Part shown: piece after piece, positions 37,058 through 48,260 of the stretch
How the letters are laid out: every line of letters starts with the position of its first letter
Numbering within the stretch: the stretch's first letter is position 1
From: Austropuccinia psidii
Taxonomy: Eukaryota > Basidiomycota > Pucciniomycetes > Pucciniales > Sphaerophragmiaceae
NCBI GenBank assembly: GCA_023105745.1
Contig: JALGQZ010000006.1
Coordinates: 29,961,686-30,025,685 of the forward strand
DNA: 64,000 nucleotides
Reading direction: 5' to 3'
Translations under genes and position numbers: made by a program
The notes under the pieces: model-generated
Seen by the model: the letters and a program-made list of their open reading frames with translations, nothing else
Told to the model about the DNA's origin: nothing
Databases searched by the model: none

Positions 37058-38842
37058 TGTAAGGTGTGGATATGAAACTTTGATAAAATATCAAGTACTT
37101 TTCCTGTCGTCAAAATTTGTATAAGGTAAAATTATTTAAAAATAGTAAGAAAAAGTATTTTTAAAGAAAAAACACACCAATTTTATCTTGAGTATAAAAC
37201 AATAATATAATAAAAATTTATTGTTTTACCAACAATAAAGATTTATCCAAAAATACTCTACAAGAGATATTTAAGGCTACAAAAGAAATTTCTTCAAGAG
37301 CAATTTCAATTGGAATTAATTGAGCAAAGAACTGCAAGCAATTCATTAAAAAGATGTTTAAAGAGAGAACACGCCCAAAAGTGACCCGAGTGAATTTGTA
37401 AATAAAGTGACAAAGCTAACAGTGATGAAAGATGCTTTAATTCACTTTTGGGGTGGTTCAGGGGTAAAAATGATTATAATAGTTACAAAAAATAATTATA
37501 ATGATTTTTTCACGCTGTGAAAGGGTTTAAAATGACCTATAAAGAGTGGTTGGAATCTTTTATTGATTGGTTTAACAGTGTTTAAACTAATTATAAAAGG
37601 AAAAGTTTCTAACATGAAGAGAGTAGTGGGAAAAGAAGACATTCTTTTATAGCCATCAATTTTCTTACTCCAAAAGTAGAATTTACTCTTGTCAGTCGTG
37701 AAAAACAGTCTGACACCAGGAAAGCCAATTATGGCATCATTTAACCCTGGTTTAGACCAAAAAGGGGCTGGTTTAAGCCACGTTTTGCTATTTTTAGCCA
37801 TTTTAGACCCTTAAATCAGCCATTACTATAGCAATACCTGATCTAGAGCCTTCAAAACACGTCAGAATGTGTGTAGGAGGTGTAGAAGCCAGTTAAAGCT
37901 GTTTTTACTAACATTGTTTCAACTTAAGGGTAGTTTTACCCTCTTGGCAGCAGTTAAAACTACCCTGGTTGGTATCAAAACCTCATCATCAATTGAGTCA
38001 CAGACCCTGTGACTCAATTCCAGGCCAAAATTAATGAACTTCTGTGTGGAGTTTGACATCCCACACCAGTCAGCAAGGATTTTGGGGGTCCAGCTCCCCC
38101 TTAGAGCTAGAGTGTCTTTTCCCCCCAGAATTAATCTTTCCAAATTTTTTTCCTTAATTCCTCATCATGTAATACAATCATAATTTACACATGTAATTCA
38201 ATTGAGCTTTTAATTACACATCTGTGATAATTGATACCTCATATGTAAATTAAAGTTCACTTATGTAATACATGCGCACATTTTTACATTTCAATTGAAT
38301 TCAATTGAAAATACTTCAATTCCTCATAGCTTCTAAACTAAACACAACACCTCAAGTTTAACACAAAAATTGATGGTTAACACCACATTTGGTGTGGATT
38401 AAATTAAGGTCTTGAGGATTTTCATACTTTTGTACAAAAAATTCTAAAAACTTAATTTCAGAGTATTTAGAGTTGAGTTACAGAAATTTCATCCAGAGGT
38501 GACCCCACTTTATTTTTTATGAGGAATCCAATGGTTTGATAATTTCTTTATATTTATTTATAGGATAATAATTTATAATATATTTTATATAACTTTTTAC
38601 CCAAAATATTTTAATTTCATAAATTTTATTAAAAGTTCATTTTTATTTAATTTTTACAAGTAAAAATGTATTTTCATGATTTTAAATTTTATTGTAATTT
38701 TATTTTTGATTTTTAAATATAAGTTTTATTTATATTTCAATTTTCATTTTTATAATATGAATCAATTTATTTTATTTATATTTGTATCTTAATTTATCAT
38801 TTGTGGTCTCCTGGGTATATGAAAATACCTCTAAGGCTCACA
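37058..38842 (-). repeat. 3' LTR of element D (1785 bp)
   Basis: On the plus strand it starts TGTAAGGTGTGGATATG and ends CTCTAAGGCTCACA. It contains a hairpin with 12-bp perfect arms (37927-37938 and 37955-37966; arm AGGGTAGTTTTA) and a 22-bp perfect palindrome at 38289-38310 centred on GAATTC. Both are repeated exactly in the other LTR. Confidence 0.93.
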
Positions 38843-38861
38843 TTCCCTCCCCCTAAAAAAA
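38843..38861 (-). promoter_or_regulatory. Polypurine tract of element D
   Basis: The minus strand reads TTTTTTTAGGGGGAGGGAA immediately before the 3' LTR start TGTGAGCC. This is the expected plus-strand primer. Confidence 0.85.
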
Positions 38862-41800
38862 GAGTTATTTCTAGTGTGTCTGAAACTTCTGCAAAGCTTA
38901 GTAGATTCAGGTATGTCTTTTTTCTGGCAACCATTCATTTTCACAAGCTGGGTGACTGTACTTAACAAGGTATTCCCTTACTTTGTTGGTTCTCAACTTT
39001 CTTTCTTTGGGAAATTTGGTAATTTTATTATTACCAGATGGCTCAATAGGAGGTATAACTTGGGGAGCTTCATTCCTCTAGGGAAACCTTTCAGCATCAC
39101 CAGATTTATATGTCTTTATCAAGCTCACTGGGAATGTAGGATGCTTATTGCTAAGTTCTTCAGATAACTCTACTTTAACAGCATTTTCTCCATGGAGGGC
39201 CTTAATAACAAAAGGTCCTGCAAAGGAGTCTTTCAGCTTTTTACATCCTTTGATGTTATTGAAGTTAGTGGTGGATACAAGAACTAAATCCCCCACTTTT
39301 AAATCTGGAGTTGCATGTGATTTATGCCATTTGTCCTTAGCATATGCAAAAGAGTCTTCCATGCACTTTAATGCATGCTTTCTAGCTTTTTCTAGCATTC
39401 CCTTGAAGCTAGCAGCTGTGGGATGTATTTCAATCAAATCTTTCCTCAAGGAATCTTGAGGTAAGCTGGGGTTCTATCCCTTTTCTAGGATAGCAGGAGT
39501 TTGATTGTTACTGGCATGGATTGATGTTTTATATGCTAATTCCAGTGCTGGAAACAGAGTAAACCAATCATGGGTAAATCCATCACAATGTTTGAATTCA
39601 AGGCCATATGCACAAAATCTTCTTACCATGTCCTCTAAGGTCTGGATCATCCTTTCACCCAGACCATCAGTTTGTGGGTGGTAGGCTGTAGAGAAAGACA
39701 TATTAGTGCCAAATAATTGGTGAAGATATTTCCATAGTGCTGAAGTGAATTTGGGATCCCTGTCACTAATGATATTTGTAAATATGCCAGTCCATGACAC
39801 TACTCTATTCCATATCAGAAGAGCTGTATCCATGGCTGTATCATCTTTGTGACATGTTAAAAAGATTGGATTTTTACTGAATATGTATACAATCACTAGG
39901 CAATCATTATAACTTCTGACACCTCCTGGTGGTAGTCCAGTTACCCAATCCATATGGACAATTTCCCAAGGTCTTCTGGGTTCTTGGATTTTCATCATAT
40001 TTCCAAGTCTCTTGCTAGTGGATTTATTTGCCTTTTGGCATCTGTCACAGGTTTTGCAATACTCTGAAACATCTTTCTGCCATATTGGCCACCATATGCA
40101 GGTCTTTACTTTTTCTCTTGCTCTGTCTTCAGACAGATGTCCTGAAAAGGGGCTTTCATGGCATTCTTTTATTACAAGATTGATTAATTACCTGTCCACA
40201 ACTGTCATGACACATGTGTGCTTGGTTCTGTTGTAAATTATACCATCCAGTAGGTGAAATCTTCCTTCATCATAAGATTTCTTCCATACATCATCCAAGG
40301 CATGTATTAGAGAGTTGTCTTTGCAGTATTTGTTTATTAATTGGCATAAGATGCTACAATATTTATCTTGAGTGTAACTGTTTCTTACTTCTTCAAAGAA
40401 GGTGGTGCTCAAGTCTGTAACACGTATTCCTTCTATTGGGATCTGTGGTGAAGTTTCTTCTGGCACATAAGCAGGATTATTAATATCATTTGGTAATGGC
40501 CATCTGCTTAGTCCATCTGTATTTTTGTGAACATTCCCATCTTTATGAAAAATAGTCATATTGCCCCTGTATTCTTGTATGGCTATTTGCCATCTGATCA
40601 TATGTCTGTTAGGTGTTTTCATGTTTAAAAGTGATTTGACAGCTGTAAAATCTGTTATCACTTCAAAAACACCCCCCTCTGAGAAGTAGTTCAATTTTTC
40701 CAAGGCCCAGACAAGGCATAGAAATTCTATTGGACTTGCTCCATATCTGGCTTCAGTTGGTTTGATTTTCCTGGATATGAAACATATGGGTCCTTCCACA
40801 GGCTTATCATTTATGATCCGTACTTGGTGAAGTCCAGCACCCAGCCCATCCCCTGATGCATCAATATACAATTTAAAAGTAAACTTAAAGTCTGGCATCA
40901 GTATTAGTGGAGCAGTGGTCAAGGATTCTCTTAGAGACTCAAAAGCTTTGACTCTGTCAACAATCATTTCAAATACTGTGTCTTTGTCACACAATTTATA
41001 AAGTGGTCTTGGTATGGATGCAAAATATTTAATTTGTTTCGTGTAATATCCTGCAAAGCCTAAAAATGACTGAATTTCCTTTTTGTTCTGAGGCATGGGT
41101 TTTAGCAATACTGCTGCAACTTTGCTTTTGTCAATTACAAGGGACAAAACAGATACAACATGTCCTAGTGCTTTAAGTTCTTTAAATCCAAAATGACATT
41201 TCTTCAAAGAGATTTTTATGTTAACTGATTGAATTTTTGTCAAAACTCTGGGCAATCTGGACATGTGCTATTCCCAAGTCTTGTAACAGACAATAATGTA
41301 ATCAATGTAAATGATTAACCATCCCTCTGAAAGTTCTTTGGGGAAGATCTCATTCATCATTCTTTGGAAGTGTGAAGGTGCATTTTTGATACCAAAGGGA
41401 ATTCTTAAATATTCATACACTCTTCAATGAACAATAATTCTTAGGTATTTTCTTGCTCTTGGTGTCACCGCATTTTGATGGAATCCTTTAAGGGAATCCA
41501 TAGTGGTTATATACACTGCTTGAAATATTTGAGTAAGGGCAATTTGGATTTTTGGTATTGGGTACCTATCTAGAACAGTGTAATTGTTCAGAGCTCCAAA
41601 GTCTCCAACCATTCTGGATTTTCCATTATGCCATGCCACTATGACTGGTGTATTTATTTCTACTTCTTCATTATGGCCAACTTTTCTTATTACACCAAGG
41701 TCTAGAAGTTCTTTGATATGAGTTTCCAGAGCTTCTCTTGACTTGGGACTTTCTGGGTATGCAGGTCTTCTCAAGAGTCGTGGATGAGGTCTTTCAATAT

Positions 41801-44773
41801 TAAGAATGATGTCAACTTCATGACCAATAATTTCTCCTAGAGGTTCTTTGTCTGAAGCAAATGCTCCTTTGTGGTCATAAAAAAGGGGAAAAACTTCATT
41901 TTCTTGTTTACCAGTCAGATGAAGGCTTATTTCAGCATCCTTCAACTGTTCAGATTTGAATTTTTCCAATTCTAAGTTAAGTGGTGATACTTTATTTACT
42001 GTAATTTGTCTTTTAAATGGTAAAAAGGCAAATTTCTGACACTTATTGTCTCCAATAGTAAAGTATCTGTCTTTGTTGTTATGCAAATCTATCCCATACA
42101 TGATTAAATAGTCATTTCCCAATATAAAATGGGTACTAGAGCAGTTTTCCATAACAACAAACCAACTGTTATTCTTAAATTCCCATCAATTTGTGGGAAT
42201 ATGACATTGGTTTCAAAAATTCCTAATTCTTTCGTTGGATTACTTGCACTATTGAATTTTATACCATCAATTGGTAACAATTGGTCTTCAAAATTTGGTA
42301 CACAAGTTTTAAGAAAAGATTTACCAACACAAGAGCAGAAGGCTCCTGGGTCAAGCAAAAGTTTAGTGTGCTTGTTTTCAATTACCACTTCTGTTATACA
42401 GGAGTTACCAGCTGTATAACCTTTCCCCCTGTTTGGTTTGGTTTTCATAAATTGTGCATCTTAAAATTTTGATAAATCAAGTTGACCATTGCTCAATTGT
42501 GGCAAGTGGAAATAAGATTCCATGATGTCAAAAGTGGCATTGATATTTTCTATATTTTTTGAAGATTCAGAAAATATTGATGACTTATTGTCTTAATTGT
42601 CTTCAATTATGTCATCTTTTTCAACATCAGGTTCCTTTTCAATATCAATTTCATTGATTTTCCCCCTCTTTGGACATTTATTGGCTAAATGGGTGGTGCT
42701 TTGGCAAATATGGCACTTTCTGACTGTATCTGAATATTTATACTTAACATTATTAGAATTTTCTTTGGGGTTTTTGTCCACAGAATCTTCCCAAGGTGTA
42801 TTAAACCTTGTTTTGAGATTCACCCTACTAGAACCAATTTTGGTTCTGGTGGTTACTTCTTCTAATATATTTATAATATCCTCTGCTGAGGATTGTTCAG
42901 TAGTCCTGATTTTTACAGCATGCTCTAAGTCACCTTCACATTGTCTCAGAATCTTTCTGTGGATAATAAATTCTGACATGTCAGGGTATAATGCTTTTAG
43001 TCTGTCTTTTTTTTGGCAAAACCATGGTAAAGCTTTGTCTTTATCAGAATTAAATATGGCAGATTCAAAGGCTGTTTCTACTTTGAATCTCTAAGCATCA
43101 TTGGACCATTTGTTGATAATTTGGGTTGTCCACCAAGTCCAACTTTGGTGTCCATGTGCTTGTCTTAATTTGATATACCATCTGTGAGCTGATCTGGTAA
43201 ACAAGGTCTTAAATCTTGCTGTTACCAATATGTCTGGTAATTCAAAGTCTTCTTTAATCATTTCAATTCCTTTGATGAATTCCATATGGTCATATTTTCC
43301 TTCACCACTTAAGTGAGGCCATTCTTCAAGTTTTGGTACTTCCTTCAAAAGGGCTTGGCCCATTGATGGTTCCAAGTTATGAAAAGAAGTGGACAATTCA
43401 TTTTTTAACTGTGAATTATCAGGATCCAATGCTTGTGGATTTGGAATTCTTGTGCCCTCATTTTGATTCAGAGGTGTAGAAATTCTTGGTAAGGTGTTAA
43501 GTATTTGTTCAATATCATTCATTTTACTTTTGCTACACCTTTGGGAATTTCTGTATTCATGTTGGAAGGCTTGTATTAAATTTATTGCTTCAGTTTTATA
43601 CATGTCTTCTTTATGTGTCAGTTCTTGCCATAACTCTGTCTGTCTTGTATTATCAGAAGTGACTTGATTCAATTTCATTGATAATTTTGTTACTTCTTCT
43701 TGTGAAGCATCAAAACACTTTCTCAAGGCAATGGTATATGTCTTTACTTCAGTAAATGAATCTGAAATGTCCTCAAGGACTTTCTTGTTATCTGTCTTGA
43801 TAATATTTATGGCTTGTGTAATTCTTGTTTCAATTATGTCATCAATATTGAATTTAGAATATTTTTCTGTTAACTATTTAATAATGTCAGATTGTTCATT
43901 TATTTTATTGCCAAAGTAATTATCATTATTGGAAGTTTTAATTGTTCTTAAAACTTTTTTAAAACACATCAGTGTTTCATTAATTTGGCACAGACTCAAG
44001 TTGTTTGTTTCAAACTTGTTACAAATGTTTTCCTTTTTATCAGAAAGATGATTTTTCACTTCATTTATAGCTTCATACAACTCTGGGATGGAATCAAATA
44101 TGTCAGAAATCATTTCTGGAATCTTGATCTGGCTTCCTTCTTCTTCTGTAATTCCATCATGGCTCTGGCCATCTGAAATACATCTTCCATGGCATCCTGC
44201 TGAATCTTTGGAATCCTGTAGCCCTGGCTGTAAGTTTTTGGGGCTGGTGCCTTCCCTTTGCCTTTTTTTTGAGCTTGTGGCTGCTTTTTTACGCTTGAAT
44301 TGCTGCTGCTGGCCACTGGGGCTGGTCTTGACACTTGCTTTGGTGGTGGAGGGTTGTTTTTCTTCCATTCTTCTGTTAAAAGCATCATCTTCTTCTTTTC
44401 CATCAATGGATGCCATCCATTGAGTAGCTTTCAAGTGTTGGGATGACCCAGGAATTTTCTTAAACTCAGGTATATTTTCATGCAGTTTTTCCACAGATCT
44501 GTAATGATCTGGTACTCTTTGTGCTGCAGTGCATTGCTGTAAGCCTTCTGGCTGGCTTTGTAAATTTCCACTGAGGCTTCTTGTGGCAGTGTCAGCTCTT
44601 TTTGAAGGTAAAATAGTGTCATCAGCTTCAGACTTGGACAATTTATTGTTGTGGAAGTCTTTTACTGACCCTTGTCCTTCTGTATCTGATTGGCTTCTGC
44701 CATGATCATGTCTATGACCTTTTGGAGAGCTGCTTGAAGGCTTATAGCTTGCTCCTGATTTGGTTGAAGGCAT
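38862..44773 (-). pseudogene. gag-pol: Element D gag-pol polyprotein
   Basis: One long frame starts at ATG 44773 (MPSTKSGASY). Gag contains a capsid block (KTLFTRSAHRWYIKLRQAH, about 43200) and a perfect zinc knuckle CHICQSTTHLANKC (about 42680-42720). Protease shows LLLDPGAFCS (D-P-G-A) near 42350. Reverse transcriptase has SRMVGDFGALNNYTV, then YIDY at 41298-41309 in place of YIDD. RNase H has [12 protein letters not shown] and is followed by the integrase finger region, then an integrase core with all three acidic residues (HMDWVTGL, IISDRDPKF, GLGERMIQ; 39998-39474). It ends in a chromodomain-like EYLVKYSHPACENEW. Stops in the main frame lie at 43874, 43091, 42593, 42461, 41424, 41268, 39474 and 39078. 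A frameshift lies near 42150, a shift-and-return pair at about 40190-40000, and another near 38905. Gag and pol share one frame, unlike element A. Confidence 0.92.
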
Positions 44774-45247
44774 AGTTTAGGATTAAAAAGGTTTAAAATA
44801 GTAATTTTACGCCAAAAACTTACTATTTGCCAAATTTTTAGCTTTCTGAAGAGTATTACTGATATCCAAGTTGATCAATTCAGAAGAAATTGGCTCTTGT
44901 TGGTTATTCTGAGTTATAATAACAGTGCTATTATGATCAGAAATCACAGTGCTTGTAGGAATAATGCTAGTAACTGTGGAGGCTGTTTCAATGTTTTCTT
45001 GTCTTACCACATTTTCAGACACTGAAATTAATGATAACGCCAATTAATTAAGTAACAAAAGGTATTTCAAAAAAATAAATAAAAATATAAGCCTCACTTA
45101 TAATATGAAAAAAAAATATTTTTTATGGATTTTTTTTAATTATAAGTATTTTTTATATGTTTTTTGAATTTTCCAATATAAGAAAAAAGGATGAAAAAAG
45201 AGTAAAAAAATATTTCACAGGTAAAATATCACAGCTGGGCCCCCAAA
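44774..45247 (-). other. Element D leader with primer binding site
   Basis: Leader between the 5' LTR and the gag start. Directly after the LTR (45231-45247, minus strand) is TTTGGGGGCCCAGCTGT. From its third base this begins TGGGGGCCC, as expected for pairing with a tRNA ending CCA; the tRNA itself was not identified. A 78-codon frame at 45043-44807 lacks an ATG and is not called. Poly-A and poly-T runs occur at 45100-45200. Confidence 0.6.
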
Positions 45248-47061
45248 TGTAAGGTGTGGATATGAAACTTTGATAAAATATCAAGTACTTTTCCTGTCCT
45301 CAAAATTTGTGTAAGGTAAAATTATTTAAAAATAGTAAGAAATAGTATTTTTAAAGAGAAAACACACCAATTTTATTATTTTCAACTTTCTAAGTATAAA
45401 ACAATAATATAATAAAAATTTATTGTTTTACCAACAATAAAGATTTATCTAAAAATACTGTACAAGAGATATTTAAGGCTACAAAAGAAATTTCTTCAAG
45501 AGCAATTTCAATTGGAATTAATTGAGAAAAGAGCTGAAAGCAATTAATTAAAGAACAAAGTCTTTAAAAATATATTTAAAGCAAAAACATGCCCAAAAGT
45601 GACCAGAGTGAATTTGGAAACAAAGTGACAAAGCTAACAGTGATGAAAGATGCTTTAATTCACTTTTGGGGTGGTTCAGGGGTAAAAATGATTATAATTC
45701 TGTTTTCATGTTGTTAAAGGGTTCAAAATGACTTATAAAGGGTGGTTGGAATCTTTTATTGATTGGTTTAACAGTGTTTAAGCTAATTATAAAAGGAAAA
45801 GATTCTAACATGAAGAGAGTAGTGGGGCAAAGAAGACATTCTTTTATAGCCATCAATTTTCTTACTCCAAAAGTAAAATTTACTCTTTTCAGTCGTGAAA
45901 AACAGTATGACACCAGGGAAGCCAATTATGGCATTATTTAACCCTGGTTTAGACCAAAAAGGGGCTGGTTTAAGCCATTTTTTGCTATTTTTAGCCATTT
46001 TAGACCCTTAAATCAGCCATTACTATAGCAATACCTGGTCTAGAGCCTTTAAAACACGTCAGAATGTGTGTAAAAGGTGTATGAACCAGTTAAAGCTGTT
46101 TTTACTAACATTGTTTCAACTTAAGGGTAGTTTTACCCTCTTTGCAGCAGTTAAAACTACCCTGGTTGGTATCAAAACCTCATCATCAATTGATTCACAG
46201 ACCCTGTGACTCAATTCCAGGCCAAAAGTAATGAACTTTTGCGTGGATCTTGACATCCCACACCAGTCAGCAAAGGGTTTGGGGGTCTAGCTCCCCCTTA
46301 GAGCTAGAGTGTCTTTTCCCCCCCAGAATTAATCTTTCCAATTTATTTTTTCCTTAATTTCTCATCATGTAATACAATCATAATTTACACATGTAATTCA
46401 ATTGAGCTTTTAATTACACATCTGTGATAATTGATACCTCATATGTAAATTAAAGTTCACTTATGTAATACATGCACACATTTTTACATTTCAATTGAAT
46501 TCAATTGAAAATACTTCAATTCCTCGTAACTTCTAAACTAAACACAACACCTAAATTTTAACACAAAAATTGATGTTTAACACCACATTTGGTGTGGATT
46601 AAATTAAGGTCTTGAGGATTTTCATACTTTTGTACAAAAAATTCTAAAAACTTAATTTCAGAGTATTTAGAGTTGAGTTACAGAAATTTCATCCAGAGGC
46701 GACCCCACTTTATTTTTTATGAGGAATTGAATGGTGTGATAATTTCTTTATGTTTATTTATTGGATGAGAAGTTATAATATATTTTATTTAACTTCTTAC
46801 CAAAAATACTTTAATTTCATAAATTTTATTAAAAATTCATTTTTATTTAATTTTTACAAGTAAAAAGGTATTTTCATAATTTTTAATTTTGTTGAAATTT
46901 TATTTTTGAATTATAATTAAATTTTGATTTTTAAATATAAGTTTGTATTCATACTTCAATTTTTATTTTTATAATATAAATACATTTATTTTCTTTATAT
47001 TTATATCTTCATTTATCATTTGTGGTCTTTTGGGTATATGAAAATACCTCTAAGGCTCACA
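45248..47061 (-). repeat. 5' LTR of element D (1814 bp)
   Basis: Direct repeat of 37058-38842. The same palindrome lies at 46489-46510 and the same 12-bp-arm hairpin at 46124-46135 with 46152-46163. Small indels near 45375 and 46910 account for the length difference. Confidence 0.93.
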
Positions 47062-47114
47062 GTACTGTTGATTATTAGTAATATTATCAACATTTTAATA
47101 GACACATGTTACAT
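47062..47114 (+). repeat. 5' LTR of B2, last 53 bp
   Basis: GTACTGTTGATTATTAG to ATGTTACA, the end of the B2 LTR displaced by element D. It is followed directly by TTTGGGGGCC, the same primer-site context as in D. Confidence 0.88.
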
Positions 47115-47699
47115 TTGGGGGCCTGGCCATGGTTTCTCAATCCTTTACCCTAAATTAGTATAAGCTTAAGCTCTCAAATATATTAATTTAATAGTTTTTT
47201 TCTCTCAATTTAAAGTTCAAATTATTTCCATTTTTGAAATTATCTTTAAAATCTTTTTCATTGGGAATTTGCTTCAACTTTATACTTTTTTACATGTGGC
47301 TTTTTCACATCCAAATACTTATAAAGCTATGGCCTGAGTTCCTCTGAATTAATTTTGATTCAAAATCTTAAACTTTAATTTTTTCTCTTTGGAAAGGAAA
47401 TTCTTTTTCATATATAAAAAATAGTAAATTTATGAAAAATCTTGAAAATTTGAAAAGTATAAAAAATAATTTTTCTTTTATCAATTTTACTTTAGTGTCT
47501 TTAGTACATTGCAGCGGATAAAAAGCTCGGTAAGAGATATATTACCAGCTCAGAATCTTCAGAAGCCAAATCTGAGGACACTATTGAAGTGAAAATTGCT
47601 AAAACAGGCACTTTATTCAAAGCAGAAATATTTGAGCAGCCACCAAAAGTTTTTTGTTCTCTGTGTTGATTATTTATTCTCTCTTAAATTGATGTTAAA
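47115..47699 (+). other. B2 leader
   Basis: Non-coding leader starting TTTGGGGGCCTGGCC (primer-site candidate). It is AT-rich and collinear with the B1 leader (12033-12616, other strand). No supported frame. Confidence 0.65.
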
Positions 47700-48260
47700 A
47701 TGGTGCATATTAGAAATGGAAGCAACTATTCAGTTCAACCAGATTGATCTGGACAGGGGGGAGGAAATAACCAGGGCCAGATCAGGAAAGCATTCCTCAA
47801 GAGAAACATGTCTGGAGGATGCCAGAGTTTCCCCCATTCCCCAACGTCTGTACCTACAAGCTTTGACATTGACTCTGAGACTGAACTGATTCAAGGTAAT
47901 GTTTTAAGGCATGAACCATTTCCAAGTGGAAGCCATAGAGATATATATCAGTCCCAGTACAGAAACTGGTACAGAGAAGCCAAGGAAGAGGAGTGGGAAA
48001 TATGCACAAGACTTTGGAAGGGGGCTATGAGCTCCCACTTACACATCAAGAGCTTTCTTGGTAATAAGAATACCATAGAAATCTTAGGAGGAGGGAGCCC
48101 ATTGTATTGCAAAGACAAGGTAAAAAAGATGAAGAATTGGTTGAAGAACCAGGGTTTTTTATCCATAGACCAGAAGAAAGAGTTGGAAGTGACCCCATTT
48201 TTGGAGAAAGAAGGCCCAGTAGCATCAATCAGCTCCAAACCAGCTCCAGAGGTGTCCAAG
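47700..48260 (+). pseudogene. gag: B2 gag, N-terminal part
   Basis: Starts at ATG 47700 (MVHIRNGSN), the same start as B1. After a stop at about 47747 and a frameshift, the readable frame at 47808-48260 contains SQYRNWYREAKEEEW, AMSSHLHIKSFLG and KDKVKKMKNWLKNQ, collinear with B1 11760-11298. It ends at VSK, where a solo LTR is inserted; the reading continues at 50182 with DKPKGPQKK. Structural protein of the retrotransposon particle; inactive here. Confidence 0.85.

Larger units (their letters stand above)
37058..47061 (-). mobile_element. Full-length chromovirus element D
   Basis: 10.0 kb LTR element on the minus strand: 5' LTR 47061-45248, primer site, leader, gag-pol in one frame from 44773, polypurine tract, 3' LTR 38842-37058. 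It is flanked by GCACT (37053-37057) and GTACT (47062-47066), a 5-bp target duplication with one C/T change. It sits in the LTR of B2; removing it rejoins an LTR that matches the solo copy at 54845-56762. The LTRs are very similar (about 4 differences in the first 120 bases by eye). The reading frame has several nonsense codons and few frameshifts, so this is a comparatively recent but inactive copy. Confidence 0.93.

Noticed and set aside
42597..43094. 165-codon plus-strand frame, and a similar one at 44088-44423
   Set aside because: Antisense shadows of the element D gag.
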